This document shows positions 11,001 through 19,926 of a DNA stretch of 64,000 bases, piece by piece. Both the position numbers and the translations under genes were made by a program. Source of the DNA: Symbiodinium kawagutii. Taxonomy: Eukaryota; Sar; Dinophyceae; Suessiales; Symbiodiniaceae. Numbering within the stretch: the stretch's first letter is position 1; every line of letters begins with the position of its first letter. The stretch covers positions 4,566 through 68,565 of the forward strand of contig VSDK01016839.1 in assembly GCA_009767595.1 (NCBI GenBank), given 5' to 3'. The notes under the pieces are model-generated. The model had not been told where the DNA came from. It made no database searches and saw only the letters and a list, made by a program, of their open reading frames with translations.

Positions 11001-14000
11001 TCACATCCCTACACCTCAATCAAAACTTTGGCAATCACCTTGCAGAACAAGTTGATACAAATCGTGTCTGATAAAATGTGTTTTTTCCATGGAAGTTCCT
11101 TGGCTTTCCATTGTTTTTCTTTGTTTTCCAAAGGTTTGAAGACAAGCAGCAGTCGTGTCCACGCAGTGTCCACCCAGTGCCAACTGGATTCAGTCTGATT
11201 CTGACTCTGTGCTTCACAGGTCCAAAGCTGTAGCAGAGCAGCAGGAGACTACCAGCAACAATCATCAACCGCAAACAGCAACAAAAACGACAACCACAAC
11301 AAAACTGCGGCGATCAAATACAACAAGCATTGAGACAAAAACTATCACTCCGAGACAGAAAGGAAGAACAAAAAACCAAGTACCAGGCAAGCAAACAACA
11401 TTAACATCAAATGAAGAGCAAGCCACACATTACTAAGAAGAAAACGACAAAGACACTAAAAACCCACTGCGTGCTGAAGACAATGCGACGACGTGCTAAG
11501 CTTCGGACAGCGGAGTTGCCCCGGAAGAGATAGTCTCTGCACATCCGCCGCAGCAAACGGTGGTCCGTGGTCTTGACCTCAACAGAAATGGTTGACCGAA
11601 ACGGAACATCTTCTTCATAGCCCTGCTGAAGTAGGAAGCATATGGCGGTTTCTCAAGCCATAGGGACCCCAAAAATGGTTGGTTTATTACCATAAGTGCT
11701 TGATAACTCATAGCTCTTCTCAAAATAGGGACCCAAAAAATGGTTGGTTTATTGCTATATGTGCGGCTAATGAACTGGATATAACTGGATGATTGTGGGG
11801 GTACCCCTATTCTGAGAAACCACGATATGTTGGTTATACAGTGATACCTGTTCAACAACGGTAAAAGTATGACAAAGGCAAATTCACTGGTTAGAAAACA
11901 TGCTGAATGATGGCAACTTTCCAACACATGGATAACACTGGCTGATGAAGTCATTAGTAAAATAATGTAAAATACAAACAGGCGAAATGGACGCCTGCCT
12001 CTGAACAGTTTAATGTGAATGAGTGGCATGAAAGGATCCAAGCCACAGGGGATAAGTAATAGAGAAGAGTCGAGATGGATAAGTAGAAGTGAAGCTTAAG
12101 CATTTATGAGTAATTGTTCAACAATTCTGGGGGTCCCCTATTCTAAGAAACAACCAACTGATGAATTTTCCACTCGACCGAGTGGGTTTCCCCTCGAGTT
12201 AGCACCCAACCAACCCGACCGCCCACCCTGGTCCAGACCCCCCGAGCCCCTCCGTGCGCCGAGTGCAGGACGCAATTGTGATCGTCCAACTGAGTCGGTG
12301 CTGCTGGGGGCTTCTTTGTGCTGTCAGGTAGGGTGGTGGCTCAGATGATAGATGGTTTGTAAACAGCTATAATTGGTGAGTAATCAAGTAGGGTGCCTCA
12401 TGCAATGCGAGATGACAAATGGTTCGTGGCCATTCATAATTGGGTTAGTAACCAGCTAGACGTGGGTAATAAACAGTAAATACTGGTTCATTGATAGACA
12501 CTTGTGGTTAACGGTGGCTGATACTAGGGGTTTAGCAAAAGAAACCTACAATGTGGTAATTTCACCTGTTAATGAAGTAGCCAATGCTTTAGCCAAATCA
12601 ATAGCTGGTGGTTTACGGTTCTGGCAGGTTTTCTCCAGATGGATCTACCATTACTTTGTAATGTGATCAATCCCCAAACTCTACCTAGTACATTCTTAAG
12701 CTCCAAATAAAACTGCCATGTGCTATGAAGGAAGTTTTTCTCATTCTCCAGGCTGTGCTCAAACCATTTCACAGGTCTAGTGCGGCAACATCATGGGGAA
12801 AAGTCCAAGTCACCGCTTAGGTCCAAATCGGTGGTCCAAATCACCGTCCAAGTCGTTGCAACGAACTGCCTCCCAAACCTCAGCAGAATCATCATCAGGC
12901 GGCCTGCAAAGACGTCAAAGGCGAGATGAAGACTTTGAAAACTTTGTTCACATCCACTGCCTGAGGCAGGGGGACCCCAGTGGCGCGGGCGCGCCAAAAA
13001 AAGCCAAGGTTTGGATGCAATGGCCGTTATCAAATTGTGGTGGCATGGGGGTGATATCTAAGGATGTACTTGTATAAGCAAACAACATGAAAGCATGATT
13101 CATGATTATTTGTACATTCATCTACACTCTATGCATCCGTTCATTGGATGTCTCGTCCAAAGTAGAAGTATGCGTTGATCCAACATTCAGTGTACCCTGT
13201 GTGACATATGTATACTAAAACCGTTTTAACGCGTTTCATTCAGAACATGAAGAATCTCGGTTGGTGGACCAGATTTGGGGAGCCCTTTCAATGGCCACGG
13301 AAATGCGCACCATGAGCACTAGATCCAAGACGCTCGTCCTACCCAAAATGTGGCTCAAACTCCATTTCAGTTTCTGACATAGGCCCCGGATTCCCAGAAC
13401 CGTAACAAGCTTTGTTTAACTAAGGGGTTTAATCCTCCAAAAGGGATTAACCATTGTTTTAATAATGTAATCCCAGGGATAGAGCCTGCTTCAGGTATCA
13501 ACTTCGAAGGTCATTTGAGCATTGCTTCGCACGCAACAGAACAGCTGTCAGTAAGCTCATGAACCCTGACAACAGCCTAGCCAACAGGCCAACAGGCCAG
13601 TAAACCACAACAACTTCCTCACCATTAAAAACAACACATCTTTCACCATTGTTAAGTCATCTCCTGTCGTTGGCAGCCCGCCCCCGTCCTGCGTGTACAT
13701 GGGATTGAGGGCATGGATACCCTCAATGACCAGAATCCTGCCACAAGCAGGATCCATGAAGAAGTCAGTCGATGGTGAATACCCTGTATCCATAGCCGCT
13801 GACATTGCAAAGATTTGTTGGAATGGATGTTCATCATGAGCTCATCCATCCAATTTTGGGATGGTTAATACTGACGCACAACGGTAGAGGAAGTAGCAGT
13901 TACATACAAGAGACAAACCCAGCTGAGAACGGGGTCCATTGACAACGTAACAGCACCCTCTCATGCACGCACAATCATCAACCGATGCTGATTGCTTGTT

Positions 14001-17000
14001 CTCGTCGATCATGATGATTAGGCGTTCTGAACAATGGATAACCAACCACCCTTGGGAGTCTAGCACAACAATCAACCTTCAATCAAGGCATGTGACTCTG
14101 CTCACTGAAAAAAATAAGTCCAAAGCAGCAGCTTTGTATTGTTGATGCGCAGCTGGTGTAACAATCTTTATACAGAGCAATAGAATCATCAATTGGCGCT
14201 CAACTCCTTACTTGTGGACATGCATTTTCTTGAAATTGGAGCCAACAAATGGTTCAAACAAGTTTTTGGCTGACTGGATCTGACGCCTAAGATTTGGAAA
14301 AACAGTTTTCAATCATGTTTGGTTGATTCTGGTTGGATGACCATTCCTGATCGTTTATACTTGACTAATATTTTTCACCATGGTTATCAATAATAACTGT
14401 ATCAATTAGTATAATGACAAATGAATGAATCAAAAAAGGATGGTGGCTATAACCATAGGATTGATTTGACATGATTTGACCATCACTAGTACTAGTCCAC
14501 CTTGTTGGATTATGGGATGAAATTTAAAAACAGTGGTTGGTGACAACTAGTAATAGACTAGTAATTAGGAACTAATAAGTAGTAAGTAGTTTGGATATAG
14601 CTAGTCCGGTTGTCAATAACTACAGTAAGTAATATGGCACCAATTTCGACAACAATGGTGCGCCTAGATCATTTCAAACACACCAAAAACATAGCCTTTA
14701 ATCGACCCCAGAGCTGTACGGTTGCATCCGCAAGACCCGCATCGGTCCCGTTGGGAGGCAAGGCATCAAACTTTTCGCCGTCCCTGGCACGGCCAGAGGG
14801 ATGCAGATCGCATGCTGTGCTGTGAATCTGTGGCTGATTGGCTATAGGTCAAGATTAACCAACCAATTTCGTGGAGGATGATAACCAACAATAATAGGGA
14901 AAACAATGGTTAATGATAGGAGAACAGGCTTTCGACCCACTGCCGACTCCTTTTACGCAGTGCACAAGTCATGAGAAAAACACCCCAAAATACCTTTTGG
15001 CACTTCTTTGGCGCTATAATCAAACAGGGTTGATTTGCGAAGCGGCACTTCGTACAGTAGCGAACAAGCTGTGACTTCCAGCGATTTGGCGCTGACCACT
15101 GTGCATGTGCATTCGGGAATCTTGGTTCAAAAAATCTGGCGTCCAGTTCATTATCATGAAGTTTGCCAAGCTGTTGACATTCAATGTCGTTCATTTGTTT
15201 CCAGTCTGTCAATGTGCTGGCACAATTCATTATTGTTGCTAATGGTTCATATCAAATTGCTGGTTTCCTATTGAGTTCTTGCCAAGACCAGATCATGGGT
15301 CATTTGATTCCAACCAACACCAGATTCTCCTAAGTTTTTCCAAGCAAAATCAGCGAATGGTCTCGGCAAACCTTAGAGATCGTGCAAAAGATGCCACGGA
15401 GTTGACACAAACACCACCACAAAACCCCTTGAAATGTTTTGCTCGATATGTTGTCGCATGTTGTCGCATTTTGGTGCTTCCTGCTTGCTGGTATAGGGCC
15501 AGGGGGATATAGACACCATTTGATAACAACCAACGTCTGCGCAATTGACCATAGAGGACGGTGGATCTAATGCTGATCTGAGGGCCCTCAACGAGTCGCA
15601 AATCTCAGTCAAGAGTACACCCTAAATGCGATCAATAAATGAGTAACTATACACATTGATAAAATAGTGAATCAATAATTGGATAACTTCTTTGCGATAT
15701 GTTTGATTTGTTCACTTGCATGGATTAATTCGACATTAATATGGGTGTTTATCAAAATAGGGGTAACCTCCAGCCGTCATCCGAAATGAATCACCATTAT
15801 AGCAATAAACCCACCATAGTTTTGGTGTCCCCAAACTGGCTTGAGAAACCGCCATATTAGTCTCATTGTTCCTAATTCTCCTCTATGAACGACCACTATT
15901 AACCACTATCTCCGCTTATTTCTCACTATTATTCACTATTAATTAACATATCCTCAAACTCATTTGGGTTAGCAGTCAATGAGCAGCCCTGAAGTCGTGC
16001 TCATCCTTAGCAGCGAGTCCGGGGTCCCACACCCCTTTCGGTATCCGGTCTTCATGTCGTAGATCTCAGCAGGACAGGCAGGTGATTATGACCGATCAGC
16101 CTCTGCTAGCGCTCGCCATGGGAATCTCCCAGCCACTTCGAAAAACCGGTGCCTCGAGTCATCACAAACCTTGAGATGCTAAGTTAGCAACATCAACGTT
16201 GAGATGCTAAGTTAGCTAAGTTTCAGAGAAAACAAACTTCTGATGTTCAGATGCTAAGTTAGCTAGGTTAGCCTAAGACCAGTTCCAGAAAAACCCACCA
16301 ACATTGAGATGCTCAGTTTCAGGCTGGAGTCATCACAGACTTCCCAGCGATCAATGCCTGGAACTGCCACCGTGCCGCCGTGACCCGAAAGCAGCCAGGA
16401 GATGGTGTCGACCATGTGCAGATCCAGCTGATCAAGCACAGCCAGCTGCAAAACGGTGAAAAAAACATGGTGACTTACCAGCAAACTGAACTACTAACCA
16501 TATCTAACTATCATCAACTGAGCATATCTGACCATCTCAACTAATCATATCCAACCATTATCAACTAACCATATCTAAGAATCATCAACCAGTTGGCCAC
16601 AAAAAACAACTTTTTTTTACCACGATTGATAGTGATTGGTGAGTGAGCAAAACTACTACTGATCATCAACCAGTTGGCTCAAAAACCACTCCAGCTGCGA
16701 TGGATTTTCACAACTTGGGCCATCGAGATTCACGCTGATTGAAGATTGGCAAAGGGAGGCACCAATGGAAGCTGGATATGAGCAAGTGTGCTTATGCAAT
16801 GGGAAATGTAGACGTATCATATGTGAGAAACGTAGATAGACATGTGTCTACAATATTTTGTTTGCTGTCCATTTTCTGAGTTTGGAGTAGTGTCCCCAGC
16901 ACATCTGGTGGCTGAGCATTCCTCGGATGGGGTCTGCCCATCGTCAGGACCACGGATGAGGCCCCAGCATTGAGGTGCTCACAAATCAACCTCGGACCAA

Positions 17001-19423
17001 TGGTCGATGTTTCGTTCAGATTTGGTTCAAAGGTGTCCTTTTGACCAGACTATCTTGGTCATTCTTGGCCAATGTTGGACCGGCCACTTTCCATGGCTCA
17101 ACCAATCATTGCGACCATCTACCAACCAGTCATAGTGAAAACCTGTCCAAATGTCTTCTTTCTGGCCAAAAAGCAGTGAATTTGCTGATTCAATTCATCA
17201 CTTTGACCCTCAACTACTTCACATAGCAAACCGAATCTCCCTTTTGCTTTTGTACCTTCCCCTCGGTGTTGTTACTCTTGGTTTCTATCCCTTGTGTCTG
17301 ACACCATGCTAGTGATGGTTGAAGTAGTGATTATCGACAAATATCCAATAGCTTCTGATCAATCATTTTGACAGTGGCCATTATAACCAACTCTAATCGG
17401 TTCACTGTTGGTCAGAAACCTTTCGCTGCTGCTGAAAATGATCGTAATGACCCAAAATGGATCAATCTGGAAATCGAATACACTACCAGCTATTAAGCAT
17501 CACGATGATTCACTGTTCGCCAACCCATAACTAATATCAGTAAATCACAAAAAAAACGATTGTGATGCCATTGAGCACTTGTGCTTATTGATCATTCACC
17601 GTATTCAACCAAGCTTGATTGACGGCATCAACTTCTAGGAAAAAATATGAGTCAACCAACCAACCATTTGTTCACACTAGAGAAAACAAAACAAATCAAT
17701 CAAGCCACCAATCAATCAACCTCAATTAATCAAACTCATGGCGATTGTAGGTGATCCCACCCAGGAAGCTATGCCGTTTGATGGTGGCAACCCCAACCGC
17801 TGAAGCTCAAGTTTTCTTGTTGGGACCCTTGCTGGGGCACCAAGGTACACCCGGTACCCAGGGAAGGTCACGTCCACGGGTCGTGCTTGGAGTCGCTGTG
17901 GCCAAGCAGCTCCACGTCCATGGACTCGATATGATCGTAGTCCACATCCGAGCGCTGCTGTCGCGCCTGGTTCGGGGGGTCACAGCCAGAACGTTCGAAC
18001 GGCTGTGACTGGGTGACATCGAGAAGGATTCAGATTGTTTACTTGTGTTATACACATTGTTTATCATGATTATGACTATTGTTATCAATCTGTTTTTTCA
18101 GAGTTGTTATTATCTTTATGTTTATTATCATTGTGTTGATTATCATTATATGTCGGTATCATTTTGATTTTAGTGGAACTCGCTGTCCCGCTTGTGCACC
18201 CGCCTGGTATTTCGGCTGCTGCGGCAACGGGAGGTAGTAGTGATCTACCTCAAGCCAAAAGAATCCAGAAAGCAGGGTGGATACATGACACAAGATCATT
18301 CAAAATCATTCAAAATATGATATCTGATAGTTATGCTTGAATGATCATTCAAGCATGATCTATGATATGATGACATGATACAAAATATCAAAATGATCTT
18401 AATTACGCATTAAAGCCACAATCATTGCAAGATCGATCGCGACATGTCACGTTCGAAGTTTTCAAACCAATTTTAGAAAATAGGTTGTACTGCTGCCACC
18501 AAGAATCAAGAAAATGAGAAATGATACAAATGGGAGTAGACACCAACGTGACTTTCAAAGAAAAGGGAAACTGTTCAATTCTTGAAGGCAGCCTGGAATC
18601 CTGCCGAGCGGCCGTCAGCGGTTTGGCTGCGAAACCGTTGTTCTGCAAATACATGCCTTCAATGCTTGCCGGAAGATCTTTCATCCACCAACACATCAGT
18701 GGACGTCCACACAGGGAGGGCAAAAACCATCCTCATCAAATCTGGAGGTGCAGGGTTGGTACAGTACCCGTTGATTCCATCATGTTCATCACATGGTGCC
18801 AGCATCAAAGGCAAAAGTACAAAATAAAACGAACTTGAAAACAAAATCAGATTTGGCCCCTATCCCATTGCCAAAAACATCCAAAAATAGAATGGTTACT
18901 CTGTGTGCCCGGATAAGTTTTAAAAGATTGCGGCAATCAAAAAGCGTTCATGTTTGTGGCTGTTGTTGTTATCGTTGTTGGTTGCACCCCTCTTTGCTCG
19001 ACTCATTGGGGTTGTTCCTTTGGTCAGTTGTTCACTGCAGTCATTCCAGTGGTGATCTCCAAATATATTTAGTTGATTGTACAACCGTTCTATGCTTAGT
19101 GTTGAGACGGCAATCACCGAGAATAATTAATCAAAACACGCAACACAAATGACAAAGGCAACACACGAGAATACAGGCAATCCTGAAAAACAACCACTCA
19201 AATCTTGGAATACAAACACCTTAGCAAAAACTGTACAGTAACCACCACAATTGTTTGGCTAAGCTTCTACACGACAACATGAGCTACCCAGGCGCCCTGC
19301 ACATGGGGCCGGGTGGTGACTGGGACCACGGCGGGTGACCCATGGCATGACCTGGGACCTCCCACAGAGCTTGGTGGCGAAGGTGGTTTTCCCCGAGGAG
19401 GTGGGTCCGGCGATGCAAATCAC
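5007..19423 (-). CDS. Uridine kinase-like (phosphoribulokinase/uridine kinase family) protein, 16 resolved exons, 5' end incomplete
   Basis: P-loop kinase of the phosphoribulokinase/uridine kinase family, expected to transfer the ATP gamma-phosphate to a nucleoside or related hydroxyl substrate (pyrimidine salvage if it is a true uridine kinase). Exons on the minus strand: 19423-19359, 18664-18613, 18248-18204, 17966-17895, 16445-16353, 16064-16006, 13737-13689, 12960-12904, 12289-12272, 11577-11509, 10158-10117, 9186-9121, 8804-8763, 8026-7997, 6619-6552, 5052-5007 (TGA at 5009-5007). About 290 residues are covered. Motifs in order: GPTSSGKTT, VDHYY, YDHIESMDVEL, IYDMKTG, VIEGIHALNP, LDDHNC, TTDHRLLRRM, FRG, FPHQNGADF, LLREFIG. 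Order and spacing match bacterial-type uridine kinases, which often carry a TGS/ThrRS-like N-terminal part; that part was not found here. The end of exon 4 and the exon 5/6 junction are uncertain. The substrate is inferred from the family. Confidence 0.88.
5079..5169. mobile_element. Family C inverted-repeat element
   Basis: From CTTGGTGGTTTCAACCCC to GAAACCACCAGCCAG, with interior ATGAGTCAACCAACCATTTG. It lies in the last kinase intron, 27 bp from the acceptor of the stop-codon exon. Confidence 0.85.
5200..6540. other. Kinase intron 15 interior
   Basis: A+T-rich intron sequence. ORFs of 80-92 codons at 5312-5879 have no acceptor/donor support or family likeness and are taken as chance. Confidence 0.5.
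6552..6619 (-). CDS. Kinase gene exon 15
   Basis: Encodes AQDVLNLLEAFSTWPPELTP followed by GQ and two bases. It corresponds to the C-terminal helix (A-x-x-x-L-x-F-L-x-x-F) and the proline loop before L-R-E-F-I-G. The acceptor is CACTTCCAG before GCCCAA. The donor is GGGCAAGC before GCCGGG, a GC donor that restores the frame into the last exon. Confidence 0.85.
7997..8026 (-). CDS. Kinase gene exon 14
   Basis: Ten codons, VPADDETYPK, matching the family V-P-P-D-x-x-E-Y-x-E. The acceptor is GTGTTGAAG before GTCCCT. The donor is CCGAAG before GCGCGA, a GC donor; the next exon also begins with GC after CAG. Confidence 0.82.
8135..8238. mobile_element. Family E inverted-repeat element
   Basis: Begins GGGTATGTGAGCCATAGAGT and ends ATTTTGGCACATACCCAC, an inverted pair of GGGTATGTGCCAAAAT. 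A better copy is at 33898-34010. It lies in kinase intron 13. Confidence 0.65.
8763..8804 (-). CDS. Kinase gene exon 13
   Basis: Fourteen codons, IPVLKTFIEPLLRS, matching the family V-L-[KR]-x-x-[AI]-E-P-L-L-R. The acceptor is AACTGCCACAG before ATCCCT. The donor is CGAAGT before GCCGCT, a GC donor. The same frame stays open downstream into low-complexity GCT repeats that are intronic. Confidence 0.88.
8947..9036. mobile_element. Family A inverted-repeat element
   Basis: Ends are TGGTTGTTTCTCAAAATAGG and TTATTTTGAGAAACCACCA. It lies in kinase intron 12, close to the GC-rich donor end. Confidence 0.85.
9121..9186 (-). CDS. Kinase gene exon 12
   Basis: Twenty-two codons starting GVWIFPHQNGADFVMNSA and ending AEYE, matching the family I-F-P-[FH]-Q-x-x-A-D-x-x-x-N-S-A. 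The acceptor is CTGCCACAG before GGCGTG. The donor is TACGAG before GCGCCT, a GC donor. A family A repeat (8947-9036) lies in the following intron. Confidence 0.9.
9556..9641. mobile_element. Family D inverted-repeat element
   Basis: Runs from AACCTGGCAATGGAAAATCA to GATTCTCCATTGCCATGTT, with GGGAAACCCTGGGAA inside. It lies in kinase intron 11. Confidence 0.85.
9931..9972. mobile_element. Family A half element
   Basis: CTGGTTTCTCAAGTCAATAG followed by GGGTAGCCCCAGTCATCATC matches the left half of family A; no right end follows. Confidence 0.6.
10117..10158 (-). CDS. Kinase gene exon 11
   Basis: Fourteen codons, ARTLGMWDNVRKGE, matching the family T-L-x-x-W-x-x-V-R-x-G-E. The acceptor is GTTCCAG before GCTCGG. 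The donor is GGCGAG before GCCGAG, a GC donor. Confidence 0.88.
11509..11577 (-). CDS. Kinase gene exon 10
   Basis: Twenty-three codons starting VKTTDHRLLRRMCRD and ending FRGNSA. T-T-D-x-R-L-L-R-R-x-x-R-D and F-R-G are family hallmarks of the lid/arginine-rich segment. The acceptor is TTTCTGTTGAG before GTCAAG, and the donor is TCCGCT before GTCCGA, a GT donor. Confidence 0.9.
11643..11825. mobile_element. Family A, nested or tandem double copy
   Basis: Two left halves (TGGCGGTTTCTCAAGCCATA at 11643 and CTTCTCAAAATAGGGACCCA at about 11722), each followed by AAAATGGTTGGTTTATT, share one right end (GGGTACCCCTATTCTGAGAA). It lies in kinase intron 9. Confidence 0.85.
12127..12154. mobile_element. 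Family A right-end fragment
   Basis: CTGGGGGTCCCCTATTCTAA followed by GAAACAAC is a solo right end in kinase intron 9. Confidence 0.6.
12272..12289 (-). CDS. Kinase gene exon 9, an 18-nt microexon
   Basis: Six codons only, LDDHNC. The family motif L-D-D-H-N-R follows directly after the T-x-L-[NQ] of exon 8 and precedes the T-T-D of exon 10, and this exon fills the gap exactly. The acceptor is CCGACTCAG before TTGGAC; the donor is AATTGC before GTCCTG. It lies in a GC-rich island open in several frames, so it can only be found by homology. Confidence 0.82.
12904..12960 (-). CDS. Kinase gene exon 8
   Basis: Nineteen codons, AVDVNKVFKVFISPLTSLQ, matching the family strand K-[FI]-[KY]-[IV]-[FY]-[IV]-S-x-L-T-x-L. 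The acceptor is CTGCCTCAG before GCAGTGG. The donor is TTTGCAG before GCCGCC, a GC donor. The distance from LNP to LTSLQ equals the family's. Confidence 0.88.
13689..13737 (-). CDS. Kinase gene exon 7
   Basis: Encodes ILVIEGIHALNPMYTQ. VIEGIHALNP is one of the most conserved strings of the bacterial-type uridine kinase subfamily. The acceptor is TGTGGCAG before GATTCTG, and the donor is ACGCAG before GACGGG, a GA donor. The flanking bases stay open in the same frame (about 13557-13805), which would mislead a plain ORF caller. Confidence 0.9.
14700..15605 (-). other. Open, GC-richer stretch inside kinase intron 6, unassigned
   Basis: Between exons 6 and 7 lie three open islands: 15350-15605 (all three minus frames open), 14910-15230 (one minus frame of 106 codons) and 14700-14830. 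None matches a piece of the kinase that is missing, since exons 6 and 7 join directly. They could be remains of an inserted gene or transposon, or an alternative exon. A family B repeat (14838-14942) separates two of them. Confidence 0.4.
14838..14942. mobile_element. Family B inverted-repeat element
   Basis: TTGGCTATAGGTCAAGATTA at one end and GCTTTCGACCCACTG at the other, with interior AACAATAATAGGGAAAACAA. It is inside kinase intron 6. Confidence 0.8.
15742..15855. mobile_element. Family A inverted-repeat element
   Basis: From TGGGTGTTTATCAAAATAGG to GGCTTGAGAAACCGCCA, with AGCAATAAACCCACCATAG inside. It is inside kinase intron 6. Confidence 0.85.
16006..16064 (-). CDS. Kinase gene exon 6
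   Basis: Encodes IYDMKTGYRKGCGTPDSLL plus two bases. YDMKTG is the substrate-side hallmark of uridine kinases. The acceptor is TCCTGCTGAG before ATCTAC and the donor is CTAAG before GATGAG, a GA donor. Joined to exon 7 it gives LLR-ILVIEG without a frame break. Confidence 0.85.
16173..16315 (+). repeat. Direct repeat of AGATGCTAAGTTAGC
   Basis: AGATGCTAAGTTAGC occurs three times (about 16174, 16202 and 16249), and a fourth diverged copy starts at 16305 (GAGATGCTCAG). The cluster sits in kinase intron 5, directly downstream of exon 5 on the minus strand. Confidence 0.8.
16353..16445 (-). CDS. Kinase gene exon 5
   Basis: Encodes LDLHMVDTISWLLSGHGG and TVAVP, the segment before the conserved IYDMKTG. 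The acceptor after a T-rich stretch (CGTTTTGCAG) is the best on either strand nearby; a second AG at GATCAG would start the exon at 16430. The exon should end at CCA (16359) for a direct P-I-Y-D join, but no GT, GC or GA begins there. A GA donor at 16353 would add Gly-Ile. Confidence 0.75.
16495..16690 (+). repeat. Decayed tandem repeat around CCATATCTAACTATCATCAA
   Basis: Variants of 'cat-atc-taac-cat-atcaac' recur about every 24 bp from 16495 to 16590, with looser copies to 16690. The stretch is A+T-rich and lies in kinase intron 4. Confidence 0.5.
17636..17712. mobile_element. Family C element, left end missing
   Basis: Contains AAAAATATGAGTCAACCAAC and CACTAGAGAAAACAAAAC like other family C copies; the left TTGGTGGTTTCAACC end is not recognisable. 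It is in kinase intron 4. Confidence 0.65.
17895..17966 (-). CDS. Kinase gene exon 4
   Basis: Encodes ARQQRSDVDYDHIESMDVEL followed by LGHS. It matches the family segment Y-D-[FH]-E-x-x-x-x-[LM]-D-x-E-L. The acceptor is CGAACCAG before GCGCGAC. The 3' end is not certain: a GA donor after CACAGC (17895) keeps phase 0 into the next exon, whereas the GC at 17903 would break the frame. Confidence 0.8.
17979..18009 (-). other. Hairpin at the 3' end of kinase intron 3
   Basis: GTCACAGCC and GGCTGTGAC pair perfectly (9 bp) around a 13-nt loop. The hairpin sits 13 bp before the acceptor of exon 4, in a 237-bp intron. Confidence 0.6.
18204..18248 (-). CDS. Kinase gene exon 3
   Basis: Fifteen codons, VDHYYLPLPQQPKYQ. 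It corresponds to the family segment S-L-D-x-Y-Y, whose Asp is the likely catalytic or Mg-binding residue; here the Ser-Leu is replaced by Thr-Val but Asp is kept. The acceptor is GGCTTGAG before GTAGATC. The donor is TACCAG before GCGGGT, a GC donor, and the next exon starts with the same GCG. Confidence 0.88.
18613..18664 (-). CDS. Kinase gene exon 2
   Basis: Encodes IEGMYLQNNGFAAKPLT, the helix and strand between the P-loop and the catalytic Asp segment. The acceptor is CCGGCAAG before CATTG, and the donor is CTGACG before GCCGCT, a GC donor. The junction to exon 3 (PLT then VDHYY) gives the family spacing exactly. The surrounding bases are open in three frames, so splice sites were chosen by phase and homology. 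Confidence 0.82.
19359..19423 (-). CDS. Kinase gene exon 1 (P-loop)
   Basis: Encodes V-ICIAGPTSSGKTTFATKL-CG with a perfect Walker A motif (GPTSSGKT), the nucleotide-binding loop of the kinase. The acceptor is CACCTGAG before GTGATTTGC and the donor is GGGAG before GTCCCA, a normal GT start. The exon ends in phase 2 and joins the next exon to give the residues KLCGSIEG. Since it starts with an acceptor rather than a Met codon, the gene continues upstream of 19423. Confidence 0.9.
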
Positions 19424-19926
19424 CTCAGGTGCCGATGAGTTGACAACTCACCTGGTGATACTTGAAACGCCAGAGCTATGGGATACTACAAGAGTCACTT
19501 CCCATCATCCAAGACTCGTTAAGAGGATCTAAGAACATCCAGGGTCAATTCATAGCATCCAAGAATTTTCCAGAATTGAGAAGTGCCATTTGAATGGCTT
19601 CAAAACGGTTCGAATCATGGTTCATCCCTTGGGATGACAACATAAGGATTGGTTTCCAAGAAAGCGCTGTCCAGTGATAAGTCTGTTGGTGGCTGCTCAC
19701 CATGCCACACCACTACTGCTAACTGCTAACACCCAAATCAATCCCTAACCTGCCAGATACTGTACCTACATGATAGGTAACCAACTGGTCTTTTAAACTT
19801 TTAAACTCCGGGGAGACTCGGCAGTGCAGAGGTGTCGACGGGTTTCACGTGAACATATGGATGTTCAATGCCCAGAACTCGTTGCATTTGGGACACCCCT
19901 ATGGCGCAGGATGTGTGGCTGAGATC

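Noticed and set aside
12106..12348. Plus-strand exon with GTAGGG donor in the 12.3-kb island
   Set aside because: The minus-strand LDDHNC fits the kinase exactly; the plus reading has no family support.
13557..13805. Whole 82-codon ORF as a small gene
   Set aside because: Only 13737-13689 matches the kinase family and joins in phase; the rest is intronic.
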